41,693 nucleotides of DNA, taken from Myxococcales bacterium. Its GTDB lineage: Bacteria > Myxococcota_A > Polyangia > Haliangiales > Haliangiaceae. A model generated the notes under the pieces. The model was not told the origin of the DNA, did not search any database, and saw only the letters and a list, made by a program, of their open reading frames with translations. The position numbers and the translations under genes are program-made. Position 1 is the first letter of the stretch, and every line of letters begins with the position of its first letter. The stretch is from the NCBI GenBank assembly GCA_028287115.1, contig JAQBQF010000221.1:1-41693 (forward strand), read 5' to 3'. This document shows, piece after piece, positions 8,446 to 16,466 of the stretch.

Positions 8446-8979
8446 TTACGGCCGAGGCGGCGGCGCCTGGATTCGTTTCATGCAGTCGAAGTAGCGCGTC
8501 GTCTGCTCCGCGGCGGCGTCGCTCGCCTGGTCATCTTGCGGCGCGTCCTGGTGCGACCGAGACCACATTTGAAATTGTCCGTGAATTGCGCGAGCGCACG
8601 CGGCGTCCCCACACGAGCACATTTGCTCCGCGAAGCTCGCGACCTTCGCGGTGAACGGATCCTGAGGCCCGAAGTAGGAGCGAAAGGAGTCGCGGTCCCC
8701 GCTCGCGATCCGCGCGTCCTCGTCCAGCTGGCGGCGCATGCCCGTCTTAAAGATTCCCAATCCGATCGCGATGGCGACAACGATCATGATGCGAAACATC
8801 GTCGCGTTACTGCCGGAGCGGCGGAGGGTCGCATTCGCGTTCTCGACGGCCCGTGAACTCGCAGCGGCATTCGCTTGCACCGCCAGAACGTGACACACCG
8901 CGCACTTCGTCGCGCCACTGCCGGCCTTCGTTACGAACGCCTTCTGGCAGTCGGTGCATGTCAACGTAACGTCGGGCAC
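8446..8979 (-). CDS. Zinc-ribbon protein with one membrane helix
   Basis: A 177-residue protein if the GTG at 8979 is used. That start gives MPDVTLTCTDC, an N-terminal zinc ribbon with Cys8/Cys11 and the knuckle KCAVC (Cys26/Cys29). The frame continues upstream to 9138, but those residues look non-coding. A transmembrane helix (FRIMIVVAIAIGLGIF, about 61-76) separates the ribbon from a C-terminal domain containing MCSCGDAACARAIHGQFQMW and a later RYFDCMKRI, with four more Cys likely forming disulfides outside the cytoplasm. The ribbon probably binds one Zn in the cytosol. No function is known to me for this layout. Confidence 0.72.
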   Translation of the reverse strand: MPDVTLTCTDCQKAFVTKAGSGATKCAVCHVLAVQANAAASSRAVENANATLRRSGSNATMFRIMIVVAIAIGLGIFKTGMRRQLDEDARIASGDRDSFRSYFGPQDPFTAKVASFAEQMCSCGDAACARAIHGQFQMWSRSHQDAPQDDQASDAAAEQTTRYFDCMKRIQAPPPRP

Positions 8980-9370
8980 CGATGACTCACGGTAGGGGCC
9001 CGCTGGAGGAGGCTTGTTTTCGAGTGAGGCCTTGCCGGTCAGGATCTCGTTAAACACCAGGGGCTCGTAACACGATGGCACCCGACGCATGAAGCAGAAA
9101 CACGTGCCTGGATTCCGACTGCTCGCTTCCGTGGGCAATCGAGCGATCCGTTGTCCGCGTCGTTGGGGTCTCGGCCATGAACAAGTCGCTCAGAGCCGGC
9201 AACTCAATCACCTCGGCGGCCGTCTTCCGTTTGCAAGAAGTTCGGAGCGCTCCCCGCTGCAATCGATGCCCCAGCCACCGCAACCGGCGTCGAGTGCGTC
9301 GTCATCGCGAGGACCTAGGAGGCAAGCAAGTTTTACAAGACCGCGACATGCATTACATTTGGCTCTGGCG
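8980..9370. other. 391-bp stretch between divergent genes
   Basis: The region separates the zinc-ribbon gene (minus) from the TfoX-N gene (plus). Open frames cross it on both strands, but none has a start, composition or motif that convinces. A locally AT-richer patch around 9325-9360 (aagttttacaagaccgc, cattacatttgg) is the best candidate for the promoter of the TfoX-N gene. Confidence 0.35.
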
Positions 9371-9766
9371 ATGCGCTCTCGAACCACGGCGCAGAGAGTG
9401 ACCAAGACCGTAAAGCGGTCGGCTTGCCGTCCACTTTCGACTTCGGCCGCTGACAACCGCTTCCAAACCGTCATCGCTGCATTCTCTCGGAGCCGCGGTG
9501 TCGAGGTCGAGCCGGGCTGGGGCAGCGGGAACTGGGTCCTCAAGGTGAACGCGAAGATCTTGGCGATGCTCACGAGTAGTGGATTCGTCGCGAAGCTGCC
9601 GAAGGCACGCGTGGACCAGCTCGTGAGCGAACGCGCTGGTGTGCGGTTCGATCCACGAAAGAACGGACGTGTCATGAAGGAGTGGTTCGTTGCGGGGGCT
9701 GGATGTGACTGGCTCGCTCTCGCTCGAGAGGCGCATCGGTTCGTAGAAGGCGATCGCAAGCGATGA
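9371..9766 (+). CDS. TfoX N-terminal-domain-like protein
   Basis: A 131-residue cytosolic protein. The body matches the TfoX/Sxy N-terminal (or MmcQ/YjbR-like) fold: DNRFQTVIAAFSRSRGVEVEPGWGSGNWVLKVNAKILAML, then GFVAKLPKARVDQLV, RFDPRKNGRVMKEWFVA and DWLALAREAHRFV. In characterised members of the broader family, Sxy/TfoX acts in competence gene control, but the stand-alone N-domain proteins have no established role. The ATG at 9371 was chosen because residues upstream in the open frame do not fit the fold. The first ~25 residues are basic and variable. The next gene starts about 110 bases downstream on the same strand. Confidence 0.78.
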   Translation: MRSRTTAQRVTKTVKRSACRPLSTSAADNRFQTVIAAFSRSRGVEVEPGWGSGNWVLKVNAKILAMLTSSGFVAKLPKARVDQLVSERAGVRFDPRKNGRVMKEWFVAGAGCDWLALAREAHRFVEGDRKR

Positions 9767-9878
9767 CGTGAACAGCGAAGCTGCCCTGCGCAGGGTACGA
9801 GCGCAGCACACGGGCCTCGACGTGTTGGCGGTACCCGGGCATCCGCAGCGTCGATCGGTTAGGTGGTACCGTCCCAGC

Positions 9879-10514
9879 GTGAACGATCCGCGCGCCGATG
9901 CCCTGCGTGGTGGTTATGCGACCGTCGCGCGCGCCTACAGCGAGCAGCTCGGGAACGAGCTCGCCGGCAAGCCGCTCGATCGCGGCTTCCTCGATGCATT
10001 CGCGGAGCGGTGCGCGGGCGGACTCGTTGTCGACGTCGGATGCGGGCCCGGTCAGATCGCGCACTACCTCGCGTCACGCGGCGCGAACATCGAAGGCATC
10101 GACCTGTCGCCGGCCATGATCGACGAGGCGATCAGTAGCCATCCCGGGATCGCGTTTCGCGTTGGCGACATGTTCGCGCTGCCGTACGCGAGCTCCTACG
10201 TGGCCGGCATCGTCGCGTTCTATTCGATCGTCCACCTGCGCTCCGACGAGCTGCGCGCGCCATTTCGCGAGTTTCACCGCGTCCTCGCGCCCGGTGGGCT
10301 AGCCGCCATCGCATTTCATGTCGGCACGGACACGGTTCACGTCGCTGAAATGTTCGGGTGCACGACGTCGCTCGAGTTCCAGTTTCATCGTCCGGAGGCG
10401 GTCGCCCAGATCCTCGGCGAAGCCGGCTTCACGATCGAAGCGCGCCTCGATCGCGATCCTTATCCCGGAGCGGAGCACCCGAGCCAACGCACCTATCTGT
10501 TGGCGCGAAGCTGA
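9879..10514 (+). CDS. Class I SAM-dependent methyltransferase
   Basis: A 211-residue protein read from a GTG giving VNDPRADALRGGYATVARAYSEQL, the usual opening of the UbiE-like small-molecule methyltransferases. Motif I is VVDVGCGPGQIAHYLA, motif II is IEGIDLSPAMIDEA, and the post-motif region AGIVAFYSIVHL plus HRVLAPGGLAAIAFH completes the Rossmann-like SAM site. A C-terminal segment (HRPEAVAQILGEAGFTIE) is typical of the family. The frame is open upstream to 9768, but those 37 residues look like intergenic sequence. The methyl acceptor cannot be deduced. It lies about 120 bases before lon and may be expressed separately. Confidence 0.86.
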   Translation: MNDPRADALRGGYATVARAYSEQLGNELAGKPLDRGFLDAFAERCAGGLVVDVGCGPGQIAHYLASRGANIEGIDLSPAMIDEAISSHPGIAFRVGDMFALPYASSYVAGIVAFYSIVHLRSDELRAPFREFHRVLAPGGLAAIAFHVGTDTVHVAEMFGCTTSLEFQFHRPEAVAQILGEAGFTIEARLDRDPYPGAEHPSQRTYLLARS

Positions 10515-10632
10515 ATCGGCCCGCGCCGGACACCTGCCGAGATCCTCGGATCGGCCGGTTCAGCGAGCCATTTGGGCGGGTTGCGCGGGGCGCTCGTGGT
10601 GCCCACGTCATGTGGTTAGTAAAGGACCCCAC

Positions 10633-13017
10633 ATGTCGAAAACCCTCCCAATCGTTCCGATGCGAAGTGCGGTGCTGTTCCCGGGGATGAGCCTACCCAT
10701 TGCGGCAGCTCGCCCTCAGACACTTCGCGGGATCGAGGCCGCGCTGCGCGATCCTTCTCACCGCGTCTTTGTCGTAGCGCAACGCGATGAGAGCGAAGAG
10801 GTTACTCCCGACGGGCTGTACACGATCGGGACGATCGCGACGCTCAGCTCCGTCCAGCGCGGACTCGGCGGCGTTCGCGTCGCCCTCGAAGGCGTCGAGC
10901 GCGGCATCGCGATGCGCGTGTCGACCGAAGATGGGTACCTCGTCGCGACGGTCTCGGAAGCCACCGAGCTCCAGCCACTCGACCCCAAGGATCCGACGTT
11001 TGTCGCGTTGCACCGCGAAGTGCGTGCACGCGCCGCGGAGCTCGCCAAGAAGCGCGGGTTGCCCGATGAAGCGGTCGACCAGATGCTCGAACAGATCCCC
11101 GAGCCGGGTCGGCTGGCCGATCTCGTTGCGGGCTATCTCGAAGTGCCTGTCGTGGAGCGCCAAGGGCTACTCGAGGCACTCGCGATCGAAGATCGGCTCC
11201 GTCGCGTGCTGATCCACGTCACGCGCCAGATCGACGTCATCTCCGCCCAGGAAGACATCCAGTCCAAGGTCAAAGAAGAGCTCGGTGGTCGCCAGCGCGA
11301 GCACTACCTGCGCGAGCAACTTCGCGCGATCCAGAAGGAGCTCGGCCAAGGTGAGGGAGGGGCCGACGATTCGCTCAAGGAGCTGAAGGCCAAGCTCGAC
11401 ACGCTGCCGCTGCCGGCCGACGCCCGCAAGGAAGTCGATCGCGAGTGGTCGCGTCTGTCGCGCCTCGGCAACGAGTCGATGGAGTCACAGGTCGCGCGCA
11501 CCTACCTCGAGACGATCGCGGAGCTCCCATGGGGTACGCGAACCGACGAGCACCTCGACGTCCAGCAGGCTGCGAAGATCCTCGACGAGGATCACTTCGG
11601 CCTCGGCGACGTCAAGGATCGCGTGCTCGAGTTCCTAGCAGTCCATCAGCTCTCGAAGCAAGAGGGCAAGAAGGGGCGCATCCTGCTCTTCGCCGGTCCT
11701 CCGGGCGTCGGTAAGACCTCGATCGCGAAGTCGATCGCTCGCGCGATGGGCCGGAAGTACGTCCGGATCTCGCTCGGTGGCGCACGCGACGAGGCCGACA
11801 TCCGCGGTCATCGGCGCACGTACATCGGCGCGCTACCGGGCCGGATCCTTCAGGGCATGAAGCAAGCCGGCAGCAAGAACCCCGTGTTCTTGCTCGACGA
11901 GGTCGACAAGCTCGGCATGTCGCATCACGGCGATCCGGCGAGCGCGCTGCTCGAGGTGCTCGATCCGGCGCAGAACGACTCGTTCACCGATCACTACCTC
12001 GCCGTGCCGTTCGATCTGTCGGAGGTGATGTTCATCGCGACGGCGAACTTCATCCAGAACATTCCCGGCCCGCTCCTCGACCGCATGGAGGTGGTCGACT
12101 TCGCCGGCTACACGGAGCAAGAGAAGCTCGCGATCGCGAAGAACTACCTCGTCGCGCGTCAGCTCGAGGACAACGGGCTTGTTGCCGATCAATTGACGCT
12201 CACCGACGACGCGATCCGCGAGGTGATCTCGAGCTACACGCGCGAGGCAGGTGTCCGTCAGCTCGAGCGCGAGCTCGGCCGACTCGCCCGCAAGGTGACG
12301 CGCCGGATCGCCGCGAAAGAGATCGAACGCACGACGATCGATCGCGGTGAAGTGCGTCCTCTGCTCGGTCGCCCGCGCGTGCATCCAGAGAAGGCCGCGC
12401 GCGAAGATCAGGTCGGCGTGTCGACCGGCATGTACTACACGCCTGCCGGCGGCGACATCATGTTCGTCGAAGCGTCTCCGATGCGCGGCAAAGGCGATCT
12501 GATCCTGACCGGTCAGCTCGGCGACGTGATGAAGGAATCGGCGCGCGCTGCATGGACCTACGCGCGAGCCCACGCCGACTGGCTCTCGATCGACGACCGT
12601 GGAGTCGAGTACGACGTGCACATCCACGTGCCGGCGGGCGCGATCCCGAAGGACGGTCCGTCGGCTGGGATCGCGATGGCGACCGCGATGGTCTCTGCCC
12701 TCTCGGGACGGCCGGCGCGCCACGACGTTGCGATGACCGGCGAGATCACGCTGGCAGGTCGCATCCTTCCGATCGGTGGCCTCAAGGAGAAGATCCTCGG
12801 TGCCGTTCGCGCAGGAATCACGCACTTCGTGATCCCGAAGGACAACGAGGCCGACCTCGAGGATCTGCCGACCGAGGTTCGCAATCGAGTGGAAGTCTCC
12901 GCGGTGGAGACGCTCGCGGAAGCACTCGCGATCACGCTACGCGATACGACGCTGCGCGATGGCCGGCTGTTCTTCGGCGAAGCACGCGGTGGCGACGGGC
13001 TCCAGCTCGCGCACTGA
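10633..13017 (+). CDS. lon: ATP-dependent Lon protease
   Basis: A full-length 794-residue LonA-type protease that degrades misfolded and regulatory proteins in the cytosol. The N-domain starts TLPIVPMRSAVLFPGM. The AAA+ module has Walker A GPPGVGKT at 355-362, Walker B FLLDEVDK near 419-426, and the sensor/arginine region. The C-terminal protease domain has catalytic Ser677 in KDGPSAG and Lys720 in GGLKEK, the Ser-Lys dyad at the same 43-residue spacing as E. coli Lon. The frame extends upstream into the methyltransferase gene, but the ATG at 10633 has an AAAGGA ribosome site six bases before it and starts the domain exactly. Myxobacteria often carry more than one lon; which this is (e.g. lonV or lonD) cannot be told. 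Confidence 0.97.
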   Translation: MSKTLPIVPMRSAVLFPGMSLPIAAARPQTLRGIEAALRDPSHRVFVVAQRDESEEVTPDGLYTIGTIATLSSVQRGLGGVRVALEGVERGIAMRVSTEDGYLVATVSEATELQPLDPKDPTFVALHREVRARAAELAKKRGLPDEAVDQMLEQIPEPGRLADLVAGYLEVPVVERQGLLEALAIEDRLRRVLIHVTRQIDVISAQEDIQSKVKEELGGRQREHYLREQLRAIQKELGQGEGGADDSLKELKAKLDTLPLPADARKEVDREWSRLSRLGNESMESQVARTYLETIAELPWGTRTDEHLDVQQAAKILDEDHFGLGDVKDRVLEFLAVHQLSKQEGKKGRILLFAGPPGVGKTSIAKSIARAMGRKYVRISLGGARDEADIRGHRRTYIGALPGRILQGMKQAGSKNPVFLLDEVDKLGMSHHGDPASALLEVLDPAQNDSFTDHYLAVPFDLSEVMFIATANFIQNIPGPLLDRMEVVDFAGYTEQEKLAIAKNYLVARQLEDNGLVADQLTLTDDAIREVISSYTREAGVRQLERELGRLARKVTRRIAAKEIERTTIDRGEVRPLLGRPRVHPEKAAREDQVGVSTGMYYTPAGGDIMFVEASPMRGKGDLILTGQLGDVMKESARAAWTYARAHADWLSIDDRGVEYDVHIHVPAGAIPKDGPSAGIAMATAMVSALSGRPARHDVAMTGEITLAGRILPIGGLKEKILGAVRAGITHFVIPKDNEADLEDLPTEVRNRVEVSAVETLAEALAITLRDTTLRDGRLFFGEARGGDGLQLAH

Positions 13018-13021
13018 GCTT

Positions 13022-13315
13022 CTATCGGTGATGTCCGGCGCGAGCGGTCGCCTTTGCCTTCGCCCGCGCTGGCTTCGCGACGGCCGCGGATTTCTTCGCG
13101 GGTGCCGCGGACTTGGCCAGCGGTTGCGAAGCAGCGGGTTTCGCGAGTGGCGGTGGTCGGTCACCCGGCTTCTCGATGTATTGGCCCCAGTCTACTTTGC
13201 CGCCGGCGTGCGCCTCGCTTCCCATCGCGAGGCCGACCAACAGCACGAGTGTCGAGCCCAACCGGCACGCTGCCGAAGCTCGGCGCCCTCGTTGGCGGAA
13301 CGATGTGGAGAACAT
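13022..13315 (-). CDS. Small exported Ala/Lys/Pro-rich protein
   Basis: A 97-residue protein, convergent with lon and only four bases from its stop. A basic stretch and hydrophobic core (LGSTLVLLVGLAMGSEAHA) form a signal peptide. The mature part starts GGKVDWGQYIEKPGDRPPP and then becomes a disordered, basic tail of repeated AKPA/AKKSA/ARAK units ending GHHR. The true start may lie slightly inside this frame. The tail resembles histone H1-like or cell-wall-binding low-complexity regions. Being exported, binding to anionic envelope polymers is the more reasonable guess. No family assigned. Confidence 0.55.
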   Translation of the reverse strand: MFSTSFRQRGRRASAACRLGSTLVLLVGLAMGSEAHAGGKVDWGQYIEKPGDRPPPLAKPAASQPLAKSAAPAKKSAAVAKPARAKAKATARAGHHR

Positions 13316-13417
13316 TGGCTAGTGCGAAGCACACCACGTACCAAGCGTCTGGCGACGCAAGGCTGCGAAATCGCGTGAGGGCGATCACGAGCGGCGGAGA
13401 GTCGTCACCCCAGGCGC

Positions 13418-13834
13418 CTATTGCGGTAACCAGATCGCGACGGTGACCGTCGTGTTCTGGCCGGGCGCGCGGATCTGGAGCGGTGCGTCGACGATCGCCC
13501 GAAGGCACCGTGCGACATCGGAACGAGACTGTCCTCGGAGCTCGATGATCCCGCGCGAGATCTCGTGGCCATCGGCGGCGATCGTCACGTTGAACGAGTA
13601 TGGGGAGCGTACCGGTTCGCCAACCTTTGCCGCGGAGGGCGTCCAGCAGTCGCTGACGAACCGGAGGCGTTGCGCCTCGAGCGCATCGCGTACTTGCCCT
13701 TCGACATCGGCCGCGGCGATCGCCGGCGAAGGCGTCGCGGGCGTGCTCGTTGGCCGCCTCAGCCCTACATAGATCGCAGCGGCGATGACGATCGAGCCGA
13801 TCAGGATTGCGCCTGGCACAGCATGACGCGACAC
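13418..13834 (-). CDS. Membrane-anchored AgmX/TonB-C-like domain protein
   Basis: A 138-residue protein with an N-terminal anchor (VPGAILIGSIVIAAAIYVGL, about 6-25), a Pro/Thr linker, and a C-terminal domain with VSDCWTP, SYSFNVTI-like strand, ADGHEISRGIIE and DVARCLRAIVDAPLQIRAPG. This pattern (Cys-Trp near the start, N-V-T-x-D/A-x-D-G strand, second Cys before a helix) is seen in the AgmX/PglI C-terminal domains of myxobacteria, TonB-like modules linked to gliding or polarity proteins. It ends six bases downstream of the collagen-like gene's stop in the same orientation, so it is probably part of that operon. Confidence 0.68.
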   Translation of the reverse strand: MSRHAVPGAILIGSIVIAAAIYVGLRRPTSTPATPSPAIAAADVEGQVRDALEAQRLRFVSDCWTPSAAKVGEPVRSPYSFNVTIAADGHEISRGIIELRGQSRSDVARCLRAIVDAPLQIRAPGQNTTVTVAIWLPQ

Positions 13835-13840
13835 GATCGG

Positions 13841-14896
13841 CTAGTTGAACACCATGGCCGAGAGGTAACCCCACTCGTTGTTGTTCCAGTTCGCAGCGCT
13901 GGTCGACGAGCCGCACATGCCGACCGCGTACGTCCCTGCACCGAGTCCGCTCATCACAGCACTGATGCCGTACACCTGCCGCGAGTTGGCGGCCGACGTG
14001 AGGCCGAACATCCCCAGACTCCACGTCGTGACCGGGCCGCCGGACAGCTGGTAGCACATATAGATATTGAGGGCCGTGCCAGCCGTCGCGAGGCTACCGA
14101 GCCCTGCGTTGGCACTCGCGTAGATCTTCTGGTTGGCTGCGATCGTCACGCTCACGGTCGGTGTGATGAAGGCGGTCACGTTCGACACCGATGACTGCCC
14201 GGCGGTGAACGCCGATGCGACGACACCCGGCGGACCCTGCGGTCCGGTTGCACCCGTTGCACCTGCGGCACCCGTTGCACCCGGCGCACCCGCGGCACCC
14301 GTCGGTCCCTGCGGACCCATCGCGCCCATCGCGCCGGTCGCGCCCATCATTCCCTGCGGACCCATCGCGCCCGTCGGCCCTTGTGGACCCATCGGGCCGG
14401 TTGCGCCCGTCGGTCCCTGCGGACCCACGAGCCCCGTGGACGGGCCGACCCACTTGCCCGTGTTATCGATCACCGGGGCGCCACCGACGCTGACCGTCTT
14501 CGGCGTGATATCGCCGATCGCGTTGTCGGCCTCGTCGGCATGGAGCGCGTAGGGCGCGCTGCCGATCGCCAGCCGCGGGCTCAACACGGTGCCGTTGACC
14601 GTGACCTCGAGGTACTTCGTGCCACCGTTGAACACGGTGCTGTCGAGCTGATTCTGGCTGCCGAGATCGACGAACACGAGGCCGTTCGTCGCCATCGCGG
14701 TCGAATAACTCTCGGTCCACGCCGCGGTGCCGCCGGTCGCGACATCGAACACGCCGAACGTGAGCGCGACGTTGCCATTGATCGGCCCACTGGCATCGGT
14801 GACGCGCGCCGTGAAGGGCACCTTGCCGGGAACCGCCGTCGCACTTGCGACCTGGCTGCCGATCACGAGGAGGAGCATGACCAGGGATGACTTCAT
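13841..14896 (-). CDS. Exported collagen-like protein
   Basis: A 351-residue exported protein. Start chosen at ATG 14894-14896 because a GAGGAG ribosome site sits seven bases upstream; a GTG at 14911 overlaps the preceding stop (GTGA). After the signal (SLVMLLLVIGSQVASA) comes a ~110-residue N-domain (VPFTARVTDASGPINGNVALTFGVFD..., ending LAIGSAPYALHADEADNA) of a type often found before tail-fibre or collagen repeats. A run of about 24 Gly-X-Y triplets (GPQGPTGATGPMGPQGPTG and on) forms a predicted trimeric stalk. The C-terminal ~130-residue domain is beta-rich with two Cys and may be the trimeric head. Probably a cell-surface fibre. It follows a small lipoprotein gene in an operon. Confidence 0.82.
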   Translation of the reverse strand: MKSSLVMLLLVIGSQVASATAVPGKVPFTARVTDASGPINGNVALTFGVFDVATGGTAAWTESYSTAMATNGLVFVDLGSQNQLDSTVFNGGTKYLEVTVNGTVLSPRLAIGSAPYALHADEADNAIGDITPKTVSVGGAPVIDNTGKWVGPSTGLVGPQGPTGATGPMGPQGPTGAMGPQGMMGATGAMGAMGPQGPTGAAGAPGATGAAGATGATGPQGPPGVVASAFTAGQSSVSNVTAFITPTVSVTIAANQKIYASANAGLGSLATAGTALNIYMCYQLSGGPVTTWSLGMFGLTSAANSRQVYGISAVMSGLGAGTYAVGMCGSSTSAANWNNNEWGYLSAMVFN

Positions 14897-14907
14897 GACC
14901 GAGCTCC

Positions 14908-15186
14908 TCACGGCTTCACCGCCGTGTTGGTTTCGAAGGTCTTGCCGGTTGCGCTCGTCGGCTGCTGGGAAAATGGCTGACCGATCTGGACGTCCATGTG
15001 ATAGACGCCGCCCGACATGCGTCCGCCGGCAGGCGTCAACTGCGCCGAAGGCGTCACGTGCGTGGCAGCGTCGATGGTCTGGCTATCACTCCCCACGCCC
15101 GCATCGTCATGACGATTGGAATGAGATGTCGCGCACCCGACGGTGGCTCCCAGCGCTACGCACAAGATCCTGAAGCGTTTCGACAT
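14908..15186 (-). CDS. Small lipoprotein preceding the collagen-like gene
   Basis: A 92-residue protein with a clear lipoprotein signal (RFRILCVALGATVGC, Cys18) and a Ser/Asp/Thr-rich disordered mature region containing VYHMDVQIGQPFSQQPTS. No known domain. Its stop lies 12 bases before the ATG of the collagen-like protein, whose ribosome site overlaps the end of this gene, so the two are translated from one message. The arrangement suggests an outer-membrane-anchored partner of the fibre, but that is inference. Confidence 0.7.
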   Translation of the reverse strand: MSKRFRILCVALGATVGCATSHSNRHDDAGVGSDSQTIDAATHVTPSAQLTPAGGRMSGGVYHMDVQIGQPFSQQPTSATGKTFETNTAVKP

Positions 15187-15276
15187 GCGCCATCCGTTCG
15201 ATAGTCGGCCGGACCGTAGACGACTCCGTCGATCCGTTCAAGCACAGACTAAGGACGGCCCCGTCGGCCCGTTCAG

Positions 15277-16008
15277 TTACTTCAGGTTCGCATCGAAGAG
15301 CGCGAGCATCGTCTGCCAGTGCCGCTCACTCGCCGCCGCGTCGTACACCGGCGTATCGCGGAACACCCAGCCGTGCTTGGCCGGGTACGTCTCGATCTTG
15401 TGGTCGACGCCCGCCTTGGTGAGCGCATCCTCGAGCCGCGCCTTCATCTCGTCGGGGAACGAGCCGTCCTCGATCGCGCCGGCGATGTAGACGCGCGACT
15501 TGATCTTCGGCGCGAGCAGATGCGGGCTATCCGGTGCATCCGTCGCGAGGCGCCCCCCGTGATACGAGGCCGTGGCGACGATCCGATCGGGAAACGTTCC
15601 GGCTGCCGTCAGCGACATCAGGCCGCCCATGCAGTAGCCCGTGGTTCCGATGCCGCCCGGCTTCACGTCGGGTTGCGCCGCCAGATAATCGAGGAACACG
15701 CGCGTGTCGGACATGATATTCGCCGGTGTTGCGGACGCGAACTTCTCCATCAGGACCTTGCGCTGCTCCGGATCGCTGAACACCGTGTGCGCGTTCATCG
15801 GCTCGTACGGTCCCGATCGATAGAACAGATCCGGAAGCAGCACGAAGTATCCGTGGGTCGCGAGCCGCTCTCCGAGCTCGAGCATCGCGGGGCGGATCCC
15901 GATTCCATCCATGAACACGAGCACGGCCGGCCACGGGCCCTTCCCCGGCGGGCGGTACACGTAGCTGGGACACGACCCGTCCTTGGTCCTGATCTCGATC
16001 TTGCTCAT
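15277..16008 (-). CDS. Dienelactone hydrolase family protein
   Basis: A 243-residue alpha/beta hydrolase. The start at ATG 16008 (MSKIEIRTKDG) fits the family; a GTG six codons earlier is possible. The nucleophile is a Cys in GYCMGG, as in true dienelactone hydrolases. The acid Asp is in AIEDGSF and the base His in AKHGW near the C-terminus. PAVLVFMDGIG and YFVLLPDLFYR form the early strands. Family members open dienelactones in chlorocatechol breakdown or hydrolyse other small esters. There are no pathway genes nearby, so the substrate is unknown. No signal peptide, so cytosolic. An unlinked AT-rich tract (gctttttttcacac) upstream at about 16054-16067 may be part of its promoter. Confidence 0.9.
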   Translation of the reverse strand: MSKIEIRTKDGSCPSYVYRPPGKGPWPAVLVFMDGIGIRPAMLELGERLATHGYFVLLPDLFYRSGPYEPMNAHTVFSDPEQRKVLMEKFASATPANIMSDTRVFLDYLAAQPDVKPGGIGTTGYCMGGLMSLTAAGTFPDRIVATASYHGGRLATDAPDSPHLLAPKIKSRVYIAGAIEDGSFPDEMKARLEDALTKAGVDHKIETYPAKHGWVFRDTPVYDAAASERHWQTMLALFDANLK

Positions 16009-16107
16009 GCGAGAAGGTTTTCGCACGCGCCAAGACGGTGCGGAAAGCTGCTTCGCTTTTTTTCACACGATCGCCGTCGTCAACAGGGAGGACGGCACGA
16101 CAGGCCA

Positions 16108-16224
16108 AAACCCGCCAAGAAACCGGCAGGCCAGAGCACGGCGCCCAAGCCGGCGACGAAGCTCGCGGCCGAGCACACCAAGAAGTCGGCTGCAAAGCAG
16201 GCGAAGTCTGCTCGCAAGCGCTAG
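16108..16224 (+). pseudogene. Histone H1-like C-terminal tail, apparent remnant
   Basis: On the plus strand one frame reads KPAKKPAGQSTAPKPATK, then LAAEHTKKSAAKQAKSARKR and stop, an unmistakable Lys/Ala/Pro-rich tail of the histone H1-like type. There is no ATG, GTG or TTG in frame between the previous gene's start region and this point, only a CTG at 16048. A good ribosome-like AGGGAGG at 16084-16090 is followed by sequence in a different frame. The simplest reading is a gene that has lost its 5' end or has been frameshifted. A complete homologue-like protein is encoded at 19323-19646. The stop shares a CTAG with the convergent small lipoprotein gene. Confidence 0.4.
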
Positions 16225-16331
16225 TGCGACGAAACGCCTGCGCCCGCGTGCACCGGGCCTGCTTTGACGCGGGCACCGCAAGCGACCAGACCGAGCGCGA
16301 CAAGACATGGGACGATAATTTTGCGAAGCAT
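16221..16331 (-). CDS. 36-residue lipoprotein
   Basis: A tiny gene starting at ATG 16329-16331 with a strong GGAGG ribosome site five bases upstream. The product, MLRKIIVPCLVALGLVACGA followed by a short Arg/Val/Gly/Ala/His tail, is a textbook lipoprotein signal: basic n-region, hydrophobic core and lipobox LVAC with Cys18, leaving a mature peptide of only 19 residues. Its stop overlaps that of the convergent basic-protein remnant in a CTAG. Short lipopeptides include entericidin-like toxins and colicin-lysis-type proteins, but nothing here fixes a role. The ribosome site plus signal structure make it a likely real gene. Confidence 0.65.
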   Translation of the reverse strand: MLRKIIVPCLVALGLVACGARVKAGPVHAGAGVSSH

Positions 16332-16466
16332 AAATCCTCCGACGTGAGGAGGTGCACCTGCTAGGCCATCCGCCATCGGGAGGGCAACCAAATGCGCAGG
16401 CGCGTGCGTCTGTTAGTGCCTCGTATCGACGGAGCGCCAGCGCTCACGAGCGCGAGCGGCTCAGCG

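Noticed and set aside
9208..9759. 183-residue minus-strand frame
   Set aside because: Overlaps the TfoX-N-like gene, whose sequence matches a known fold; the minus frame does not.
11833..12825. 330-residue minus-strand frame
   Set aside because: Shadow of lon.
14215..14450. DNA repeat block as an independent repeat element
   Set aside because: It is simply the coding sequence of the Gly-X-Y triplets.
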